Below are positions 1 through 11,087 of a stretch of DNA of 64,000 nucleotides, piece after piece. A program made the translations under genes and the position numbers. Origin of the DNA: Sipunculus nudus (lineage: Eukaryota; Annelida; Sipuncula; Golfingiida; Sipunculidae); NCBI GenBank assembly GCA_026874595.1, contig CM049310.1, positions 65,366,056 to 65,430,055 of the forward strand. Direction: 5' to 3'. Below the pieces are notes generated by a model. It saw nothing but the letters and a program-made list of their open reading frames with translations, was not told the origin of the DNA and did no database searches. Numbering within the stretch: the stretch's first letter is position 1; each line of letters begins with the position of its first letter.

Positions 1-41
<41 letters not shown>

Positions 42-50
42 TATATATAT

Positions 51-109
<59 letters not shown>

Positions 110-178
110 TATATATATGTATGTATATATACATATATATATATAAATATATATACATATATATATAAATATATAAAG
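1..178. repeat. (TA)n microsatellite
   Basis: The window opens inside an alternating TA tract interrupted by AGGTATA and ATACATA variants. Comparable tracts lie at about 3331-3360, 3540-3588, 3704-3836, 4056-4096, 10082-10097, 17572-17605 and 21056-21117. Short ORFs over these tracts encode only Tyr-Ile repeats and are not genes. Confidence 0.97.
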
Positions 179-598
179 CTATTTATTTTAAGATGTTAAT
201 TGGACATATACATTGAAGTTTATCATATCTTTCAGATTTGACCTTCATTAAAATAATTGTACCATAAACAAAAGTGGGGGGGGGGGGATACTTGCTGCCA
301 CTTATCTTTACAGAGGTATGTGTCAAGCACTGGTTCTACATCATTAAAGAGCTGAAATATTATATCATAATAGATATGGGTGTAAAAGGTGTAATATATT
401 TCTCTCAAGTGTTACTTAATCATTTGTACTTCTACTGATCCACTACTTACAGAAATTTTGCATCTGTACATTTGTTATGTAATATTTAATGTTTTTAGGT
501 GAGATACTTTTAATGTTGCATGTGAAATATTTTTTTTGGTTAAATCTCAACTATTACCATTTTACTTACAGTTGTTATTGCCGAGCGTGATAGTTTTA
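179..598. other. Unassigned intronic sequence
   Basis: AT-rich sequence with a poly-G run near 276-288. I see no ORF of note, no RNA gene and no recognisable repeat terminus before element A1 begins. Confidence 0.6.
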
Positions 599-3238
599 TT
601 AGCTCAGCTGACTATAAGTCATCTGAGCTAAAGTCGTGGTCCATTGTCCGTCGTCCGTCCGTCTGTCCGTCCGTCCGTCTGTCCGTCCGTCCGTCCGTAG
701 ATGTGGCACGTTTTGAAACCGTAAGACCTAGGAATCCAAAATTCGGCATAATGTTAGATGTCCCCAAGATCTCCTACCAAGCCGAAAACTGGGTCTTTGC
801 AACTTCGTTCCTTTGAGAAATTAAGGAAAAACCTCAATTTTTTATTAAAAACCTATTTTCACACTTCAGGACTGCCTAATATCAAAACCACTCATCTGTT
901 TTTCCTCATATTTACCGTAAATATTCCTCTATATAGTTCCTATGTACATGCCAGAAATTATGTCTGTATTATTTGATTTAAAAAAGTTATGGGCCCAAAC
1001 ATAATGCATTTTGTAAAAAATCAGGAAAGATATTTGATCACTTAACACAAGAAATGTTAAAGCTTTCGACCTTTTTTCCAGTAATATAACTTTAATTAAT
1101 CAAAATTAAATTGTGTACCCAAAATGAGATGAAAATCTTTTAAATTTTCTAAAATATTAATAAAAATAAAAAATTGGTACCTTAAATTTTGCCCAACTTT
1201 GACCATGGCACGTTTTTTTCCTGTAAGTACTGTGGATTTAATTTTCACAGCATGTTTTTGTTAGCATTTAAACTGTTAACACCAAAAATTTGAAACCAGT
1301 TGATCAAAAACTGTAGATTTTAATAAGTTTTCAAGCACCCTGTAACATATTGTTTACATCAAGCTAGTGTTATGCAGTTTGCAAGAGCTCAGCTCCCCAG
1401 CTTCAGCTCTTAGTTCCTTAAATTCGGCATACAGTTAGATGTCTCCAAAATCCCCTACCATGCCAAGAATTTGGTCACCAGGACTTAATACCTTCGAGAT
1501 ATTAATGAAAAACTTCATTTTTCCATTAAAAACCCATTGTTACACTTCAAGACTGCCTAATATCAAAACCACTGATCTGACTTTAATCATAAATAATATA
1601 CATATTTTTCATTCTCTATGCACATGCCAGAATGATGTCAGTATTGCGTAATTGTTTTAAGTTATGGGCCCAAACATAATGCACTTTGTAAAAAATCAAG
1701 AAATATATTTACTCCCTTAACAAGGGCATTGCTGAAGCTAGAGATTTTTTTGTCAGGGATGTAACATTATTTAATCAAGATTCAATTGAATACCCAAAAT
1801 TAGTTCTGAATTTTTCAAATTTTATAAGTTATTAGTATAAATATAAAATTAGTACCTTAAATTTTGCCCAACTGTGACCATGGCACGTTTGTGTCCTGTG
1901 AGCACTGTTGATATAATTTTCATATCATGCACACATTAGGATTTCAGCTTTTTAGTTTAGAAAGCTGAAAGAAATTGGCCAAAAATTGTAGCTTTTATTA
2001 ATGTTTTTTATGAGACCCTGTCAGACTTTGGCTCTCTCCAGCCCCTCTTGAGTCACCTGTATGTTGACCTTGTTGACCTTTCATCAAATTATGCACGCTT
2101 GAGGCGAGGCATACAGGAATCCAGGCAGCTTATGGCCAGCCACAGTTGATCCAGGTGTCCAACCCAACTCATCTAGTAGTTTTAACCAACAACATAACAA
2201 TAAACAATAAATTAATAAATTTTTATTGGTTTTTAATAACAAATTAAAGAAAAATAGAAAAGGAATTTGTTTGTTTATAATAACAGGAAATTAACTTGCA
2301 GTTACTGATGATATAAGAATCTTGTATCGATGGGTAGAATGTCACATATTCCAAATAACACCATGCAGTCACCTATGGCATTTTTCAGTTCAATTTTAAT
2401 GATAAAGAAGTAAATCATATTATTCATTACTAATCATTAGGGATCATATGAAGGAAATTAATGATAGACAAAGATGCAGTTGATAATATTAATCTAGATT
2501 CCTACTGTGTCTAGTGTGTACATTGATGTGAAATTAGTCCAAAATGAATTTTTTACAGTTATTTTTTAATATAAATAAAAGCCATAAAACCAGGTACTTA
2601 TGATCATTATTTAAATGTGTGAATTTTGTATATTCTGGATTCTCAACATCATTGGTTGGTGAAACTGAATAAATACCAGACATGGTGCGAATACTTTGTA
2701 ATTGTATTTAAATACGAATATGATTATGTACTCCATTATAAAATTTCTTGCATAAAGAATAGGAATTCAGGTAAAAATGAAAGTATATGAATACTCGTGC
2801 AAATACTTTCAAAATGTATTAATGAATGCATTCATGAATATATTCTTTAATATTATTTTAATAATCATATCAGTTATATTTCATTTTAAAAAATCATATG
2901 ATTCTCTTATTATTTTGTATAAAAATTATATTTGGGACAATATTTGTAATTTTTTTTAATAAATAGTTAAACTCTTATATTATATTTTCTGCTTATAAGT
3001 TATATGGCCAAGTCAAAATCTGTGTGACAATAGTACTCCATTTGTTAATAAAATAAATGAAATCAATCCTCTTCCCTGTCTCCAAAGGTACTATCAAAAT
3101 CATACATAAGCTAAACAACAACAACTCATAATACAGCTTATATTTATTACCACACAAAACCAGCATGTGCCTCATTTCTAAATAATATTTTTTTGTCATA
3201 TATAACAGCTGAGCGTCGTGACCCATAGGTCCCTTGTT
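599..3238 (+). mobile_element. Helentron-like non-autonomous element A1
   Basis: The element begins TTAGCTCAGCTGACT, which folds with the following AGTCATCTGAGCT into a hairpin. A CCGT/GTCT microsatellite follows (about 641-699). It ends with CAGCTGAGCGTCGTGACCC, a degenerate GACCC/GGGTC palindrome, and CTTGTT. The 5' GCTCAGCTG and 3' CAGCTGAGC are a 9-bp subterminal inverted repeat. The interior contains two diverged versions of a segment of about 680 bp (near 725-1375 and 1425-2030). The copy at 37825-40413 is collinear over nearly its whole length. There is no long ORF, so it is non-autonomous. Assignment to the Helentron/HINE class rests on structure; an unusual TIR-type MITE is the alternative. 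Confidence 0.75.
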
Positions 3239-3327
3239 AATCATAAGGAGGAGCTAAATGGCAGTGTCCACACATTTAAGAAAACAAAATAAAACATCAA
3301 TAAAAGATGGGTAATACATATTGATAT

Positions 3328-3364
<37 letters not shown>

Positions 3365-3536
3365 TGCTATAAAACTCCACAATCTACTGCACTTTTTATA
3401 ATATTAATAATATAGTTCAATTTTAATTATATAAAAAAATTATTATAATATAGTTTATAGTAATATTTCTAATTAATAATAATAATGAATTAATAAGCTA
3501 AAGCTAAAAAAAATTGCCAATAAGTTCATGTAACAG

Positions 3537-3590
<54 letters not shown>

Positions 3591-3699
3591 TGTTTATTTT
3601 TAAATTAATAGTGGTTGTAAATTAATAGATTATAGTGAGTAAAAAATGTCAATAAGTACATGTAACAAGAATATTTGGGAGCCGCTAGGTGTATATACA

Positions 3700-3755
<56 letters not shown>

Positions 3756-3789
3756 TATACCTATATATATATATACATATATATATATA

Positions 3790-3827
<38 letters not shown>

Positions 3828-4052
3828 TATATATATCTGATTATATGTTTCTTTTCTTTGTTACGAAAGAGAGGCAGGCTTAAAGTATTACTAATACTAA
3901 TAGGAATGCTGTTATAATACTATATTAATATTAACTATTAAACTAAACGTAGCCACACAACTTAATTGGACAGAAATCCCTGCTGTTTAAGTTGTCACGC
4001 ATTTGTACCAATGTACCGCTATCAGTAAAATTTTCTCCAGTCATTCATGTTA

Positions 4053-4096
<44 letters not shown>
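3239..4096. other. Unassigned AT-rich spacer with TA microsatellites
   Basis: This stretch consists of AT-rich sequence with four TA tracts (see the first entry). It includes a local duplication of the segment around AATAAGTTCATGTAACAGGAATAT (about 3520 and 3650). No gene is apparent. The last TA tract is the target into which the Gypsy element inserted. Confidence 0.6.
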
Positions 4097-4099
<3 letters not shown>

Positions 4100-4431
4100 A
4101 ATGATTTTATATCTTATAGCAGTGAGGAATCTGTATACCAGTAGATAATTGAGTGGTCTTAATTGATTACGGCAGGCAGCTGGGAACCCCTGCTGTGAGG
4201 TGACAGTGACCAGCTTGTGTGTACTGGTGTCCCCAGGCTCATAGGGGTCACCCAGAGGATAACAGGCCTGTTGCTGACATGATAGATTAGGGGGCGTGTA
4301 TGTGTGATATATCCATGTATGCAGGGGTGGGGTCCTCACCCGGCAGTGTATCTTTGATTTTTGACCAGTAAAGACCTACTAGAAAACCAGCAGTGCTTTT
4401 CTTCTGTTTGTAAACTCGGTTGCACGTTACA
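4097..4431 (+). repeat. Gypsy-1 5' LTR
   Basis: A 335-bp repeat beginning TGTAATGATT and ending GCACGTTACA (TG...CA ends). It reappears at 9747-10081 with no difference that I could see. In an LTR element this copy supplies the promoter. Confidence 0.96.
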
Positions 4432-4432
4432 T

Positions 4433-4450
4433 TGGTGGCAGCGGTGGGAT
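4433..4450 (+). promoter_or_regulatory. Gypsy-1 primer-binding site
   Basis: TGGTGGCAGCGGTGGGAT starts one base after the LTR. Its leading TGG pairs with the CCA end of a tRNA, the usual minus-strand primer. I did not assign the tRNA species. Confidence 0.8.
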
Positions 4451-4466
4451 ATATTACCCAGAAAAC

Positions 4467-5546
4467 ATGTCTAGTGATGAAGAAGTTGTGTTTAAGCAGA
4501 CTGGTGACACAAATGAAGTGAAACCATCGCCCCAAGTGTCAGGGGACTGGTTTGATAGACTGGAAGAAAGACTCTGTAATAAGGTGCGGGAACAACTGGA
4601 AAACATGTGGCTGAAAGTAGATCATGTAGCCAGGAAGATGTCGGAGAAACATGATGCACTCCTACACCTAGAAAAACAACAAGGTGGTAGTAAATCAGAA
4701 GGTCTGGACGATACTGATACAAAACATCCTGTTGTAGTTCGGACAACACCTATGGTTAAAACAACAGTAAGACCACCCCTTTATGATGGGAGTAGCCCAT
4801 GGGAGGACTACGAAACACAGTTTGGTATCATATCAGACTTAAATGCCTGGAAAACAGAAGAAAAAGCTATGCATTTAGCTGCAAGCCTAGCAGGTCCAGC
4901 TCGTGGAGTTTTAGCAGACTTAGATCAGCCTGGACAGCGTAATTATGATTGCCTTGTGACAGCCATGCGTTCAAGGTATGGAGTAGATCAGCAGGCTGAA
5001 CTCTTCCGTGCGCAGTTGAAAACTCTTGTCAGGAGACGGGACGAAAGCCTACAGGAGCTGGCACAAAATATCAAAAGACTAACAAGGATGGCTTACCCAG
5101 ATGCTACGACGAAACTTCGGGACACGCTGGCATGTGACCATTTTGTGGATGCCATACCTGACAGGGATACACGCTGGAAAATTAAACAATCCCGCCCCAC
5201 TTCATTTGAGGAAACTTTAAAAATCGCAATGGAGTTGGAGGCTTTCCAGCAAGCAGCAAGTCAAGGTGGGAGACAAATAAGGGCAGCACATCCTCAAGTA
5301 AGTACAGCACACACCCCACATCTTAAAGACACCATAAGGCAAGTACTACAAGAAGAACTGAGAAATATGAGAATCAGAGACAGTCCAAATAGGAATGTTT
5401 CCTGTTGGGAATGTGGTGTAGTTGGCCACATTCGTCGTAATTGTCCCCATAACCAAAGACAGAGAACAGATAACAGACAAGTGCAGCAGGGAAACGACCA
5501 AATGTCAAGTTCACAGGCCGAAACTTGGCAGGACAGGAGGCAATAA
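4467..5546 (+). CDS. gag: Gag polyprotein of Gypsy-1
   Basis: A 359-residue ORF starting at the first ATG downstream of the primer-binding site. Gag forms the virus-like particle and packages the element's RNA. The central region (about residues 95-270) has the helical, retrotransposon-gag-like character, including a PLYDGSSPWEDYETQF segment. Near the C-terminus a single CCHC zinc knuckle, CWECGVVGHIRRNC (C313, C316, H321, C326), is complete. The ORF overlaps pol, which lies in the -1 frame, with a slippery heptamer in the correct phase at 5489-5495. The reading frame is uninterrupted, consistent with a recent insertion. Confidence 0.95.
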   Translation: MSSDEEVVFKQTGDTNEVKPSPQVSGDWFDRLEERLCNKVREQLENMWLKVDHVARKMSEKHDALLHLEKQQGGSKSEGLDDTDTKHPVVVRTTPMVKTTVRPPLYDGSSPWEDYETQFGIISDLNAWKTEEKAMHLAASLAGPARGVLADLDQPGQRNYDCLVTAMRSRYGVDQQAELFRAQLKTLVRRRDESLQELAQNIKRLTRMAYPDATTKLRDTLACDHFVDAIPDRDTRWKIKQSRPTSFEETLKIAMELEAFQQAASQGGRQIRAAHPQVSTAHTPHLKDTIRQVLQEELRNMRIRDSPNRNVSCWECGVVGHIRRNCPHNQRQRTDNRQVQQGNDQMSSSQAETWQDRRQ

Positions 5547-8500
5547 ATTCTTTATTGCCCGAATTTAGGCCTACGGCACCCCATGCTAAAACCAGTACCC
5601 TGGACTCTATAGGTGATGGGCTATTTATCAGTGGCAACATTGAAGAAATTCCGGTCTCTTTCTTGATTGATACAGGTGCCAATATTAGCATAATAAGATC
5701 CGATGTATATCAAAACATCAGTGAACAAACAAGACCTGAACTCACAGCTGTGAATAGTCACCTTATCTCTGCAACTGGACAGACTTCTCCATTTTTGGGT
5801 CATGGCTGCTTCAATTTTTCCATGGGTAAACAAACACTGAAACAAAGATTTTGGGTGGCGGATATACAAAATGAGGTGATATTAGGTCTGGATTTTCTAT
5901 CACAGCCATTTTGTGACCTTTCTGTCAGGGAAAATCAGCTATTGGTCAATGGTGAAATTTTACCTCTATCACGGACTGCATCAAATGCTCCTGCAGTGTG
6001 TCGAGTGTCTGTCGCGGAAACTACTGTTATTCCACCAAACAGTGAGGTGATTTTACCTGGGAAAATTACTGATGGTAAAGAGACTAACTGGGTCCAAACC
6101 ACATGTATTATAGAACCTTGTCCCAGATTCCAAGAAAAGTGTAACCTGCTTCTTGCTAAAGCTGTTGTGGATTCCGGCAATAAAGTGATACCATTGAGGG
6201 TTATGAATTTGACCAATGAACCAAAGACAATTTATACTAATACCTTTGCTGCTTTCTGTGAACCAGTTACAAGTGTAACAAATACAAGTGACTGTCAGAC
6301 AACCAAAATTGAAAGTAACCATTCATCTGTCCCCGGCCATCTGGAAGAACTGATAGCTGAAACTGGACAATGCTTATCTAGTGATCAGAAAGATAAAGTG
6401 ACACAACTTATCCTCCAATACCGTGATGTGTTTGCGGCCTCTTCTGAAGAACTTGGTCAAACAAACTTAACAAAACACAAGATCAACACAGGTTCAGCTC
6501 CACCCATTAGACAACCAGCAAGACGCCTGCCTTTACATAAACGTGAACAAGCGACAAATGAACTAGACAAAATGTTGAAAAAGGGAATTGTAGAACCTTC
6601 AAGGAGTCCGTGGGCCTCTCCTATTGTTTTGGTGACCAAGCGTGATGGATCTGTAAGGTTCTGTGTTGATTATCGCCGACTGAATGATGTGACCATGAAA
6701 GATGCTTATCCCCTTCCGCGAATAGATATGTCTTTAGATGCTCTCTCTGGATCAAAATGGTTTTCTACATTGGATCTTCAAAGTGGATATTGGCAGGTGG
6801 AAATGGACGAGAATGATCGTGAGAAAACAGCTTTTACTATTGGTGATGGGGGGCTCTATCAATTTACTGTCATGCCATTCGGCTTGACCAATGCCCCAGC
6901 AACTTTTGAACGATTAATGGAAAGGGTTTTAGCAGGCTTATCATGGAACGTGTGTATGGTTTACCTGGATGACATAATAGTCCATGCGGAAACCTTCACT
7001 GATGCAATAGCAAGGCTTGAACTTGTGTTCAAAAGACTACATGCAGCGGGCCTCAAACTCAGTCCAAAGAAATGTAAATTGTTTCGAAGGCGGGTGTCAT
7101 TTCTGGGCCATGTGGTTGGTGAGGAAGGACTAGAAACAGACCCAAATAAAATAACCGCGGTCCGAGATTGGCCAGTTCCATCAAACGTAACCCAGCTTCG
7201 TAGTTTCCTGGGCTTAAGTTCCTACTACAGGCGTTTTGTGCAAAACTTTGCGACCATTGCAGCACCATTACATCGGTTGAGTGAACGCGGATGTAAATAC
7301 AGATGGTCAAATGAATGTCAAGAAGCTTTTGATAAACTAAAGTCAATTCTCACAAAAGCGCCAATTCTGGCGTATCCAGTATTGGGCAAACAGTTCATAC
7401 TAGATACAGATGCAAGCAAATGTGGAATAGGTGCTGTGTTATCACAAATGCAAAATGGAGAGGAACGTGTTGTGTCTTATTACAGCAGAACTTTAACAAA
7501 AGCTGAGCGCAACTATTGTGTAACTCGCAGAGAGCTGCTTGCTTTAGTAGAAGCAGTGCGTCACCATCACCATTACCTATACGGGCACAAATTTCACATC
7601 CGCACAGATCATGGTTCCCTTCAGTGGCTAATGAGATTCAAGCAACCTGAGGGTCAGTTGGCCAGATGGTTAGAAATACTCGGGACTTATGATTTTGAGG
7701 TAACTTATCGACCTGGAATTAGACACAACAATGCAGATTCTCTTTCGCGCCGACCCTGTGAAACAGATCTTTGTGTTCACTGCGAGCGGGCTGAAACAAA
7801 AGAAGAAAAAGGAAATGATGAGCCAGTGCGACAAGCAAGGGTTGTTCAAAAGCCTACATCATCAACTTGCAAGTATGCAATATTCACAAATATTCTACAG
7901 TTTTTCATACTGACCTGGCTATGCATGAAAAGCTCCCTCAGCCAATTAGTTACCACATGTAAGATCAGTGATAATAGAGAAAATAAATGTGCTGCCTTAA
8001 CAAGAAGCCAGAACAGGGATCACTGTAATGATGAACCGTGGGTCCAGACATGGACAAACATAGAGCTACGAGATGCCCAGTTAAATGACCGTGAGCTGTG
8101 TGAAGTGATTGCCTGGAAGGAGGCTAACACAGAGAGGCCAGCATGGTCAGAGGTGTCCTCAGCTGGCCCTAAGTTAAAGTCATACTGGTCCCAGTGGGAG
8201 CTGCTTGTGATAAGGGATGGTGTATTATATCGGCAGTGGGAGTCTGTGTCTGGTGAGAGCTTCACATACAAACTAGTGGTCCCAATAGATTTAAGGCCTA
8301 CTGTTTTAAAGCAGCTTCATAATTCAATCACTGGTGGTCATCTGGGGGTTAATAAAACATTAGCTAAGATCAGAGACAGATACCACTGGGTTGGTCTGCG
8401 AACAGATGTGGAAAAGTGGTGTAGGCAATGTGAGACTTGTGCTAAAAGGAAGAAAGCAACTCGGTCAGGCAAGGCACCAATGCAGACATATAATGTGGGT

Positions 8501-9388
8501 GCTCCCATGGAAAGAACCGCCATTGATATCCTAGGACCCCTCCCTGAAAGTACACAAGGAAATAGGTTTATCCTTGTGGTATCTGATTATTTTACAAAGT
8601 GGACTGAAGCATTTCCTTTAAAAAATCAAGAAGCTTCAACAGTCGCTGATGTGTTGGTTAAGCAGTACTTTTCGAGGTTTGGATTGCCATCACAGCTACA
8701 TTCCGATCAAGGTAGGAATTTTGAAGCCAAATTGTTTAAGGAGATGTGTCAGCTTCTTGATATTGACAAGACGCGTACCACAGCCCTTCACCCACAATCT
8801 GATGGCATGGTGGAACGGTTTAATAGAACTTTAGAAGACATGCTATCAAAATATGTAAATCAAAATCAAAGGGACTGGGATGAACACTTGTCTTTGCTTA
8901 TGATGGCCTACCGCTCTTCTGTTCATGAAACCACCGGTCATACACCATGCCAGCTAATGCTGGGCAGAAATCCGAAACTTCCCATTGATGTGGTAATGGG
9001 CAGTCCTGTAGAACCAACTGTGAATGATGTGTCGGAGTATGTGTACTCACTACAACAGGGAATGTCAAAAATACATGAATTTGCGCGGCAAAATATTAAA
9101 TCCATGTCGGACAAACAGAAAAAGAATTATGATCATCGTGCGGCTTCTGTGTGTTACAAAACAGGTGATGCTGTGTGGCTGTATAACCCTCAGCGCAAGA
9201 AAGGACTCACGCCAAAACTACAGTTTTTATGGGATGGACCTTATGTCATTATAAATAGACTCAGTGATGTGGTGTACAGAATTAAGAAAAATCAAAAAGC
9301 CACTCCTAAAGTGGTCCATGTTGACAGGCTAAAGCCATATCAAGGTGAAAACAAACCCGATTGGTTCCAGACTGATGCAAAAAATTGA
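5474..9388 (+). CDS. pol: Pol polyprotein of Gypsy-1 (protease-RT-RNase H-integrase)
   Basis: This frame is open from 5474 and is probably entered by -1 frameshifting; the first start-like codon is the TTG at 5525, and residue numbers here count from it. The retropepsin active site is DTGA at 49-52. Reverse transcriptase includes the VRFCVDYRRLN and MPFGLTNAPATF segments and the catalytic YLDD at 480-483. RNase H starts near ILDTDAS (627-631). Integrase has an HHCC-type zinc region (around 930-980, ending CRQCETC) and a D-D(35)-E triad at D1001, D1061 and E1097. The C-terminus ends in the usual HVDRLKPYQG-type block without a chromodomain. A hydrophobic linker (about 785-805) between RNase H and integrase is unusual. 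No stops or shifts interrupt it. Confidence 0.95.
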   Translation, partial: QTSAAGKRPNVKFTGRNLAGQEAINSLLPEFRPTAPHAKTSTLDSIGDGLFISGNIEEIPVSFLIDTGANISIIRSDVYQNISEQTRPELTAVNSHLISATGQTSPFLGHGCFNFSMGKQTLKQRFWVADIQNEVILGLDFLSQPFCDLSVRENQLLVNGEILPLSRTASNAPAVCRVSVAETTVIPPNSEVILPGKITDGKETNWVQTTCIIEPCPRFQEKCNLLLAKAVVDSGNKVIPLRVMNLTNEPKTIYTNTFAAFCEPVTSVTNTSDCQTTKIESNHSSVPGHLEELIAETGQCLSSDQKDKVTQLILQYRDVFAASSEELGQTNLTKHKINTGSAPPIRQPARRLPLHKREQATNELDKMLKKGIVEPSRSPWASPIVLVTKRDGSVRFCVDYRRLNDVTMKDAYPLPRIDMSLDALSGSKWFSTLDLQSGYWQVEMDENDREKTAFTIGDGGLYQFTVMPFGLTNAPATFERLMERVLAGLSWNVCMVYLDDIIVHAETFTDAIARLELVFKRLHAAGLKLSPKKCKLFRRRVSFLGHVVGEEGLETDPNKITAVRDWPVPSNVTQLRSFLGLSSYYRRFVQNFATIAAPLHRLSERGCKYRWSNECQEAFDKLKSILTKAPILAYPVLGKQFILDTDASKCGIGAVLSQMQNGEERVVSYYSRTLTKAERNYCVTRRELLALVEAVRHHHHYLYGHKFHIRTDHGSLQWLMRFKQPEGQLARWLEILGTYDFEVTYRPGIRHNNADSLSRRPCETDLCVHCERAETKEEKGNDEPVRQARVVQKPTSSTCKYAIFTNILQFFILTWLCMKSSLSQLVTTCKISDNRENKCAALTRSQNRDHCNDEPWVQTWTNIELRDAQLNDRELCEVIAWKEANTERPAWSEVSSAGPKLKSYWSQWELLVIRDGVLYRQWESVSGESFTYKLVVPIDLRPTVLKQLHNSITGGHLGVNKTLAKIRDRYHWVGLRTDVEKWCRQCETCAKRKKATRSGKAPMQTYNVGAPMERTAIDILGPLPESTQGNRFILVVSDYFTKWTEAFPLKNQEASTVADVLVKQYFSRFGLPSQLHSDQGRNFEAKLFKEMCQLLDIDKTRTTALHPQSDGMVERFNRTLEDMLSKYVNQNQRDWDEHLSLLMMAYRSSVHETTGHTPCQLMLGRNPKLPIDVVMGSPVEPTVNDVSEYVYSLQQGMSKIHEFARQNIKSMSDKQKKNYDHRAASVCYKTGDAVWLYNPQRKKGLTPKLQFLWDGPYVIINRLSDVVYRIKKNQKATPKVVHVDRLKPYQGENKPDWFQTDAKN
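5489..5495 (+). promoter_or_regulatory. Candidate -1 ribosomal frameshift site GGGAAAC
   Basis: GGGAAAC fits the X XXY YYZ slippery pattern, and it is in phase: gag codons read GGA AAC at 5490-5495. The pol frame is open from the TAA at 5471-5473 onward, so the gag/pol overlap is 5474-5546 and this is the canonical heptamer I find in it. I did not establish a downstream pseudoknot or stem. Confidence 0.75.
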
Positions 9389-9730
9389 ATTTATTATTAC
9401 GCAGTTTTACTGAGATTGTAATCAGCGTAATATTTACTTGTATTATTATTTTTTTTATGTTGTTATTCTAGTTTCAGGCGGATGGTTATATTACAAGAAC
9501 CACTTGTCATGTTTATTTTCCAAGTGTTCAACTTTTTAAGAGTAAAATATTAGTAAGACTACAGTGGTCACCTCTTGGAGTTCACAGCAATGTTGTTTAG
9601 TAAATTCCCCTCAATTAACTTTGAATGTGACTGTAAGTACCTAAGTTTATATTCATTCAAATCTCTGTTATATCATTGTTATATCTCAATTATAATTTCA
9701 TTTCTTTGAATGCGAGGACGCATTCCTTCT

Positions 9731-9746
9731 TTTAAGGGGGGAGCAG
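9731..9746 (+). promoter_or_regulatory. Gypsy-1 polypurine tract
   Basis: AAGGGGGGAGCAG directly precedes the 3' LTR. This is where plus-strand synthesis would be primed. Confidence 0.85.
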
Positions 9747-10081
9747 TGTAATGATTTTATATCTTATAGCAGTGAGGAATCTGTATACCAGTAGATAATT
9801 GAGTGGTCTTAATTGATTACGGCAGGCAGCTGGGAACCCCTGCTGTGAGGTGACAGTGACCAGCTTGTGTGTACTGGTGTCCCCAGGCTCATAGGGGTCA
9901 CCCAGAGGATAACAGGCCTGTTGCTGACATGATAGATTAGGGGGCGTGTATGTGTGATATATCCATGTATGCAGGGGTGGGGTCCTCACCCGGCAGTGTA
10001 TCTTTGATTTTTGACCAGTAAAGACCTACTAGAAAACCAGCAGTGCTTTTCTTCTGTTTGTAAACTCGGTTGCACGTTACA
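9747..10081 (+). repeat. Gypsy-1 3' LTR
   Basis: 335 bp, apparently the same as 4097-4431. It is followed directly by ATATATAT, the continuation of the interrupted TA microsatellite. Between the pol stop (9388) and this LTR lies a non-coding AT-rich region of about 340 bp. Confidence 0.96.
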
Positions 10082-10096
10082 ATATATATATATATA

Positions 10097-11087
10097 TCAC
10101 TATAGTATAGTCTATACCATTTTAAACAAAAATTGTTTATGTCCCCACCAATCTGCTGGCAACTTGCACCCACATGCGCGTGACACGGCCTTGGTGCCTT
10201 CGTTCAATGATCAGAACTCGCACAACGCACGTGTTGTTTCCTGTGTTTTTCACAGACTAGCTGGCTTTGTTTTCACAAACCATATGTACCATTGATACAA
10301 TGTTTCACGACATTGTTTGGGACGAGGCATGTTAAACCCGGAGAAACAAGTAACACAGTGTATCTGCTGCGTCTGACAAACGAAGCGGCAGAAGTTGTCA
10401 GGACCGCATGTAGTTTTTTTTTGGTAATGGTGACCTTTCACCTTGGGCTCAAGGTCGGTCATCGCACATGCGCGCCTGTAATGCTGAAATGGTCTATTTA
10501 GGGGGGGGGGGGCGGGGTTTCAGTGACAACATCCATCCCTCCACAATCAGCCAAACTGAATGAATTATAACATAAAGTCACATATTTGGGATAATCAATT
10601 CTTGATAAAATGGAATACAAAACTGGTAAGCAATACAAACACCAAGGGGATCCCCATCCATTTATGTTCCCGGGGGGGGGGGGGGGGGGTGTCAGGGCCC
10701 TTCATCAAGTTATAAGCCAATCTTGATGATTACCTCAGCCACCCTGATACAACAGGGTCCCCACTAAATATTCACGCTTTGTCCGGCCACCGTGTAATAG
10801 TAACTCCAGCTAGATTAGCAAAACAGTTCTTACCACTCCACTCAATCAGCAATTTCACGCTAACCAGCCATATCTCAAGTCTTAAGCAACTTCCAATCAG
10901 TTTCTCTCCGGTCCAATCCCTCCGATGTTAACCAGCGTTCTCTAACAATCCTTCTTCTCGTATCTTGGCCCCTTTTTAACCCCCCCTCCCCCCCCCCCCC
11001 CCCCCAGCGGGGAACTTTGACAAAACATTTAGTACCGGTCAAACCTGACACAGTCCTATATCTAAAAGCAGGGTCCGCCACATTAGC
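10097..11087. other. Unassigned sequence with homopolymer G/C runs
   Basis: No convincing ORF or RNA gene. The GC content is higher than in neighbouring sequence, and there are poly-G runs at about 10501-10512 and 10672-10690 and a poly-C run at about 10979-11004. I could not link it to any repeat family in the window. Confidence 0.5.

Larger units (their letters stand above)
4097..10081 (+). mobile_element. Complete Gypsy-type LTR retrotransposon (Gypsy-1)
   Basis: A 5,985-bp element with two 335-bp LTRs, a primer-binding site, gag, a -1 shifted pol and a polypurine tract, in the order protease, reverse transcriptase, RNase H, integrase typical of Ty3/Gypsy (Metaviridae). There is no env ORF and no chromodomain at the Pol C-terminus. 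The LTRs look identical by eye, both ORFs are intact and the catalytic motifs are present, so this is a young and possibly active copy. It lies within a TA microsatellite (ATATAT on both sides), so the target-site duplication cannot be delimited. Confidence 0.96.

Noticed and set aside
599-699. CRISPR-like or tRNA-like structure from the hairpin plus regular CCGT repeats
   Set aside because: The context is eukaryotic, and the repeats are a tetranucleotide microsatellite adjacent to a transposon end.
2777-2959. Membrane-like small ORF, with a relative at 39935-40141
   Set aside because: It lies in the AT-rich interior of A1/A2 and its hydrophobicity follows from base composition; no homology recognised.
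3646-3917. ORFs encoding Tyr-Ile repeats
   Set aside because: They are translations of a TA microsatellite.
4022-4339. Antisense ORF repeated at 9732-9989
   Set aside because: It lies in the two LTR copies and duplicates because the LTRs are the same.
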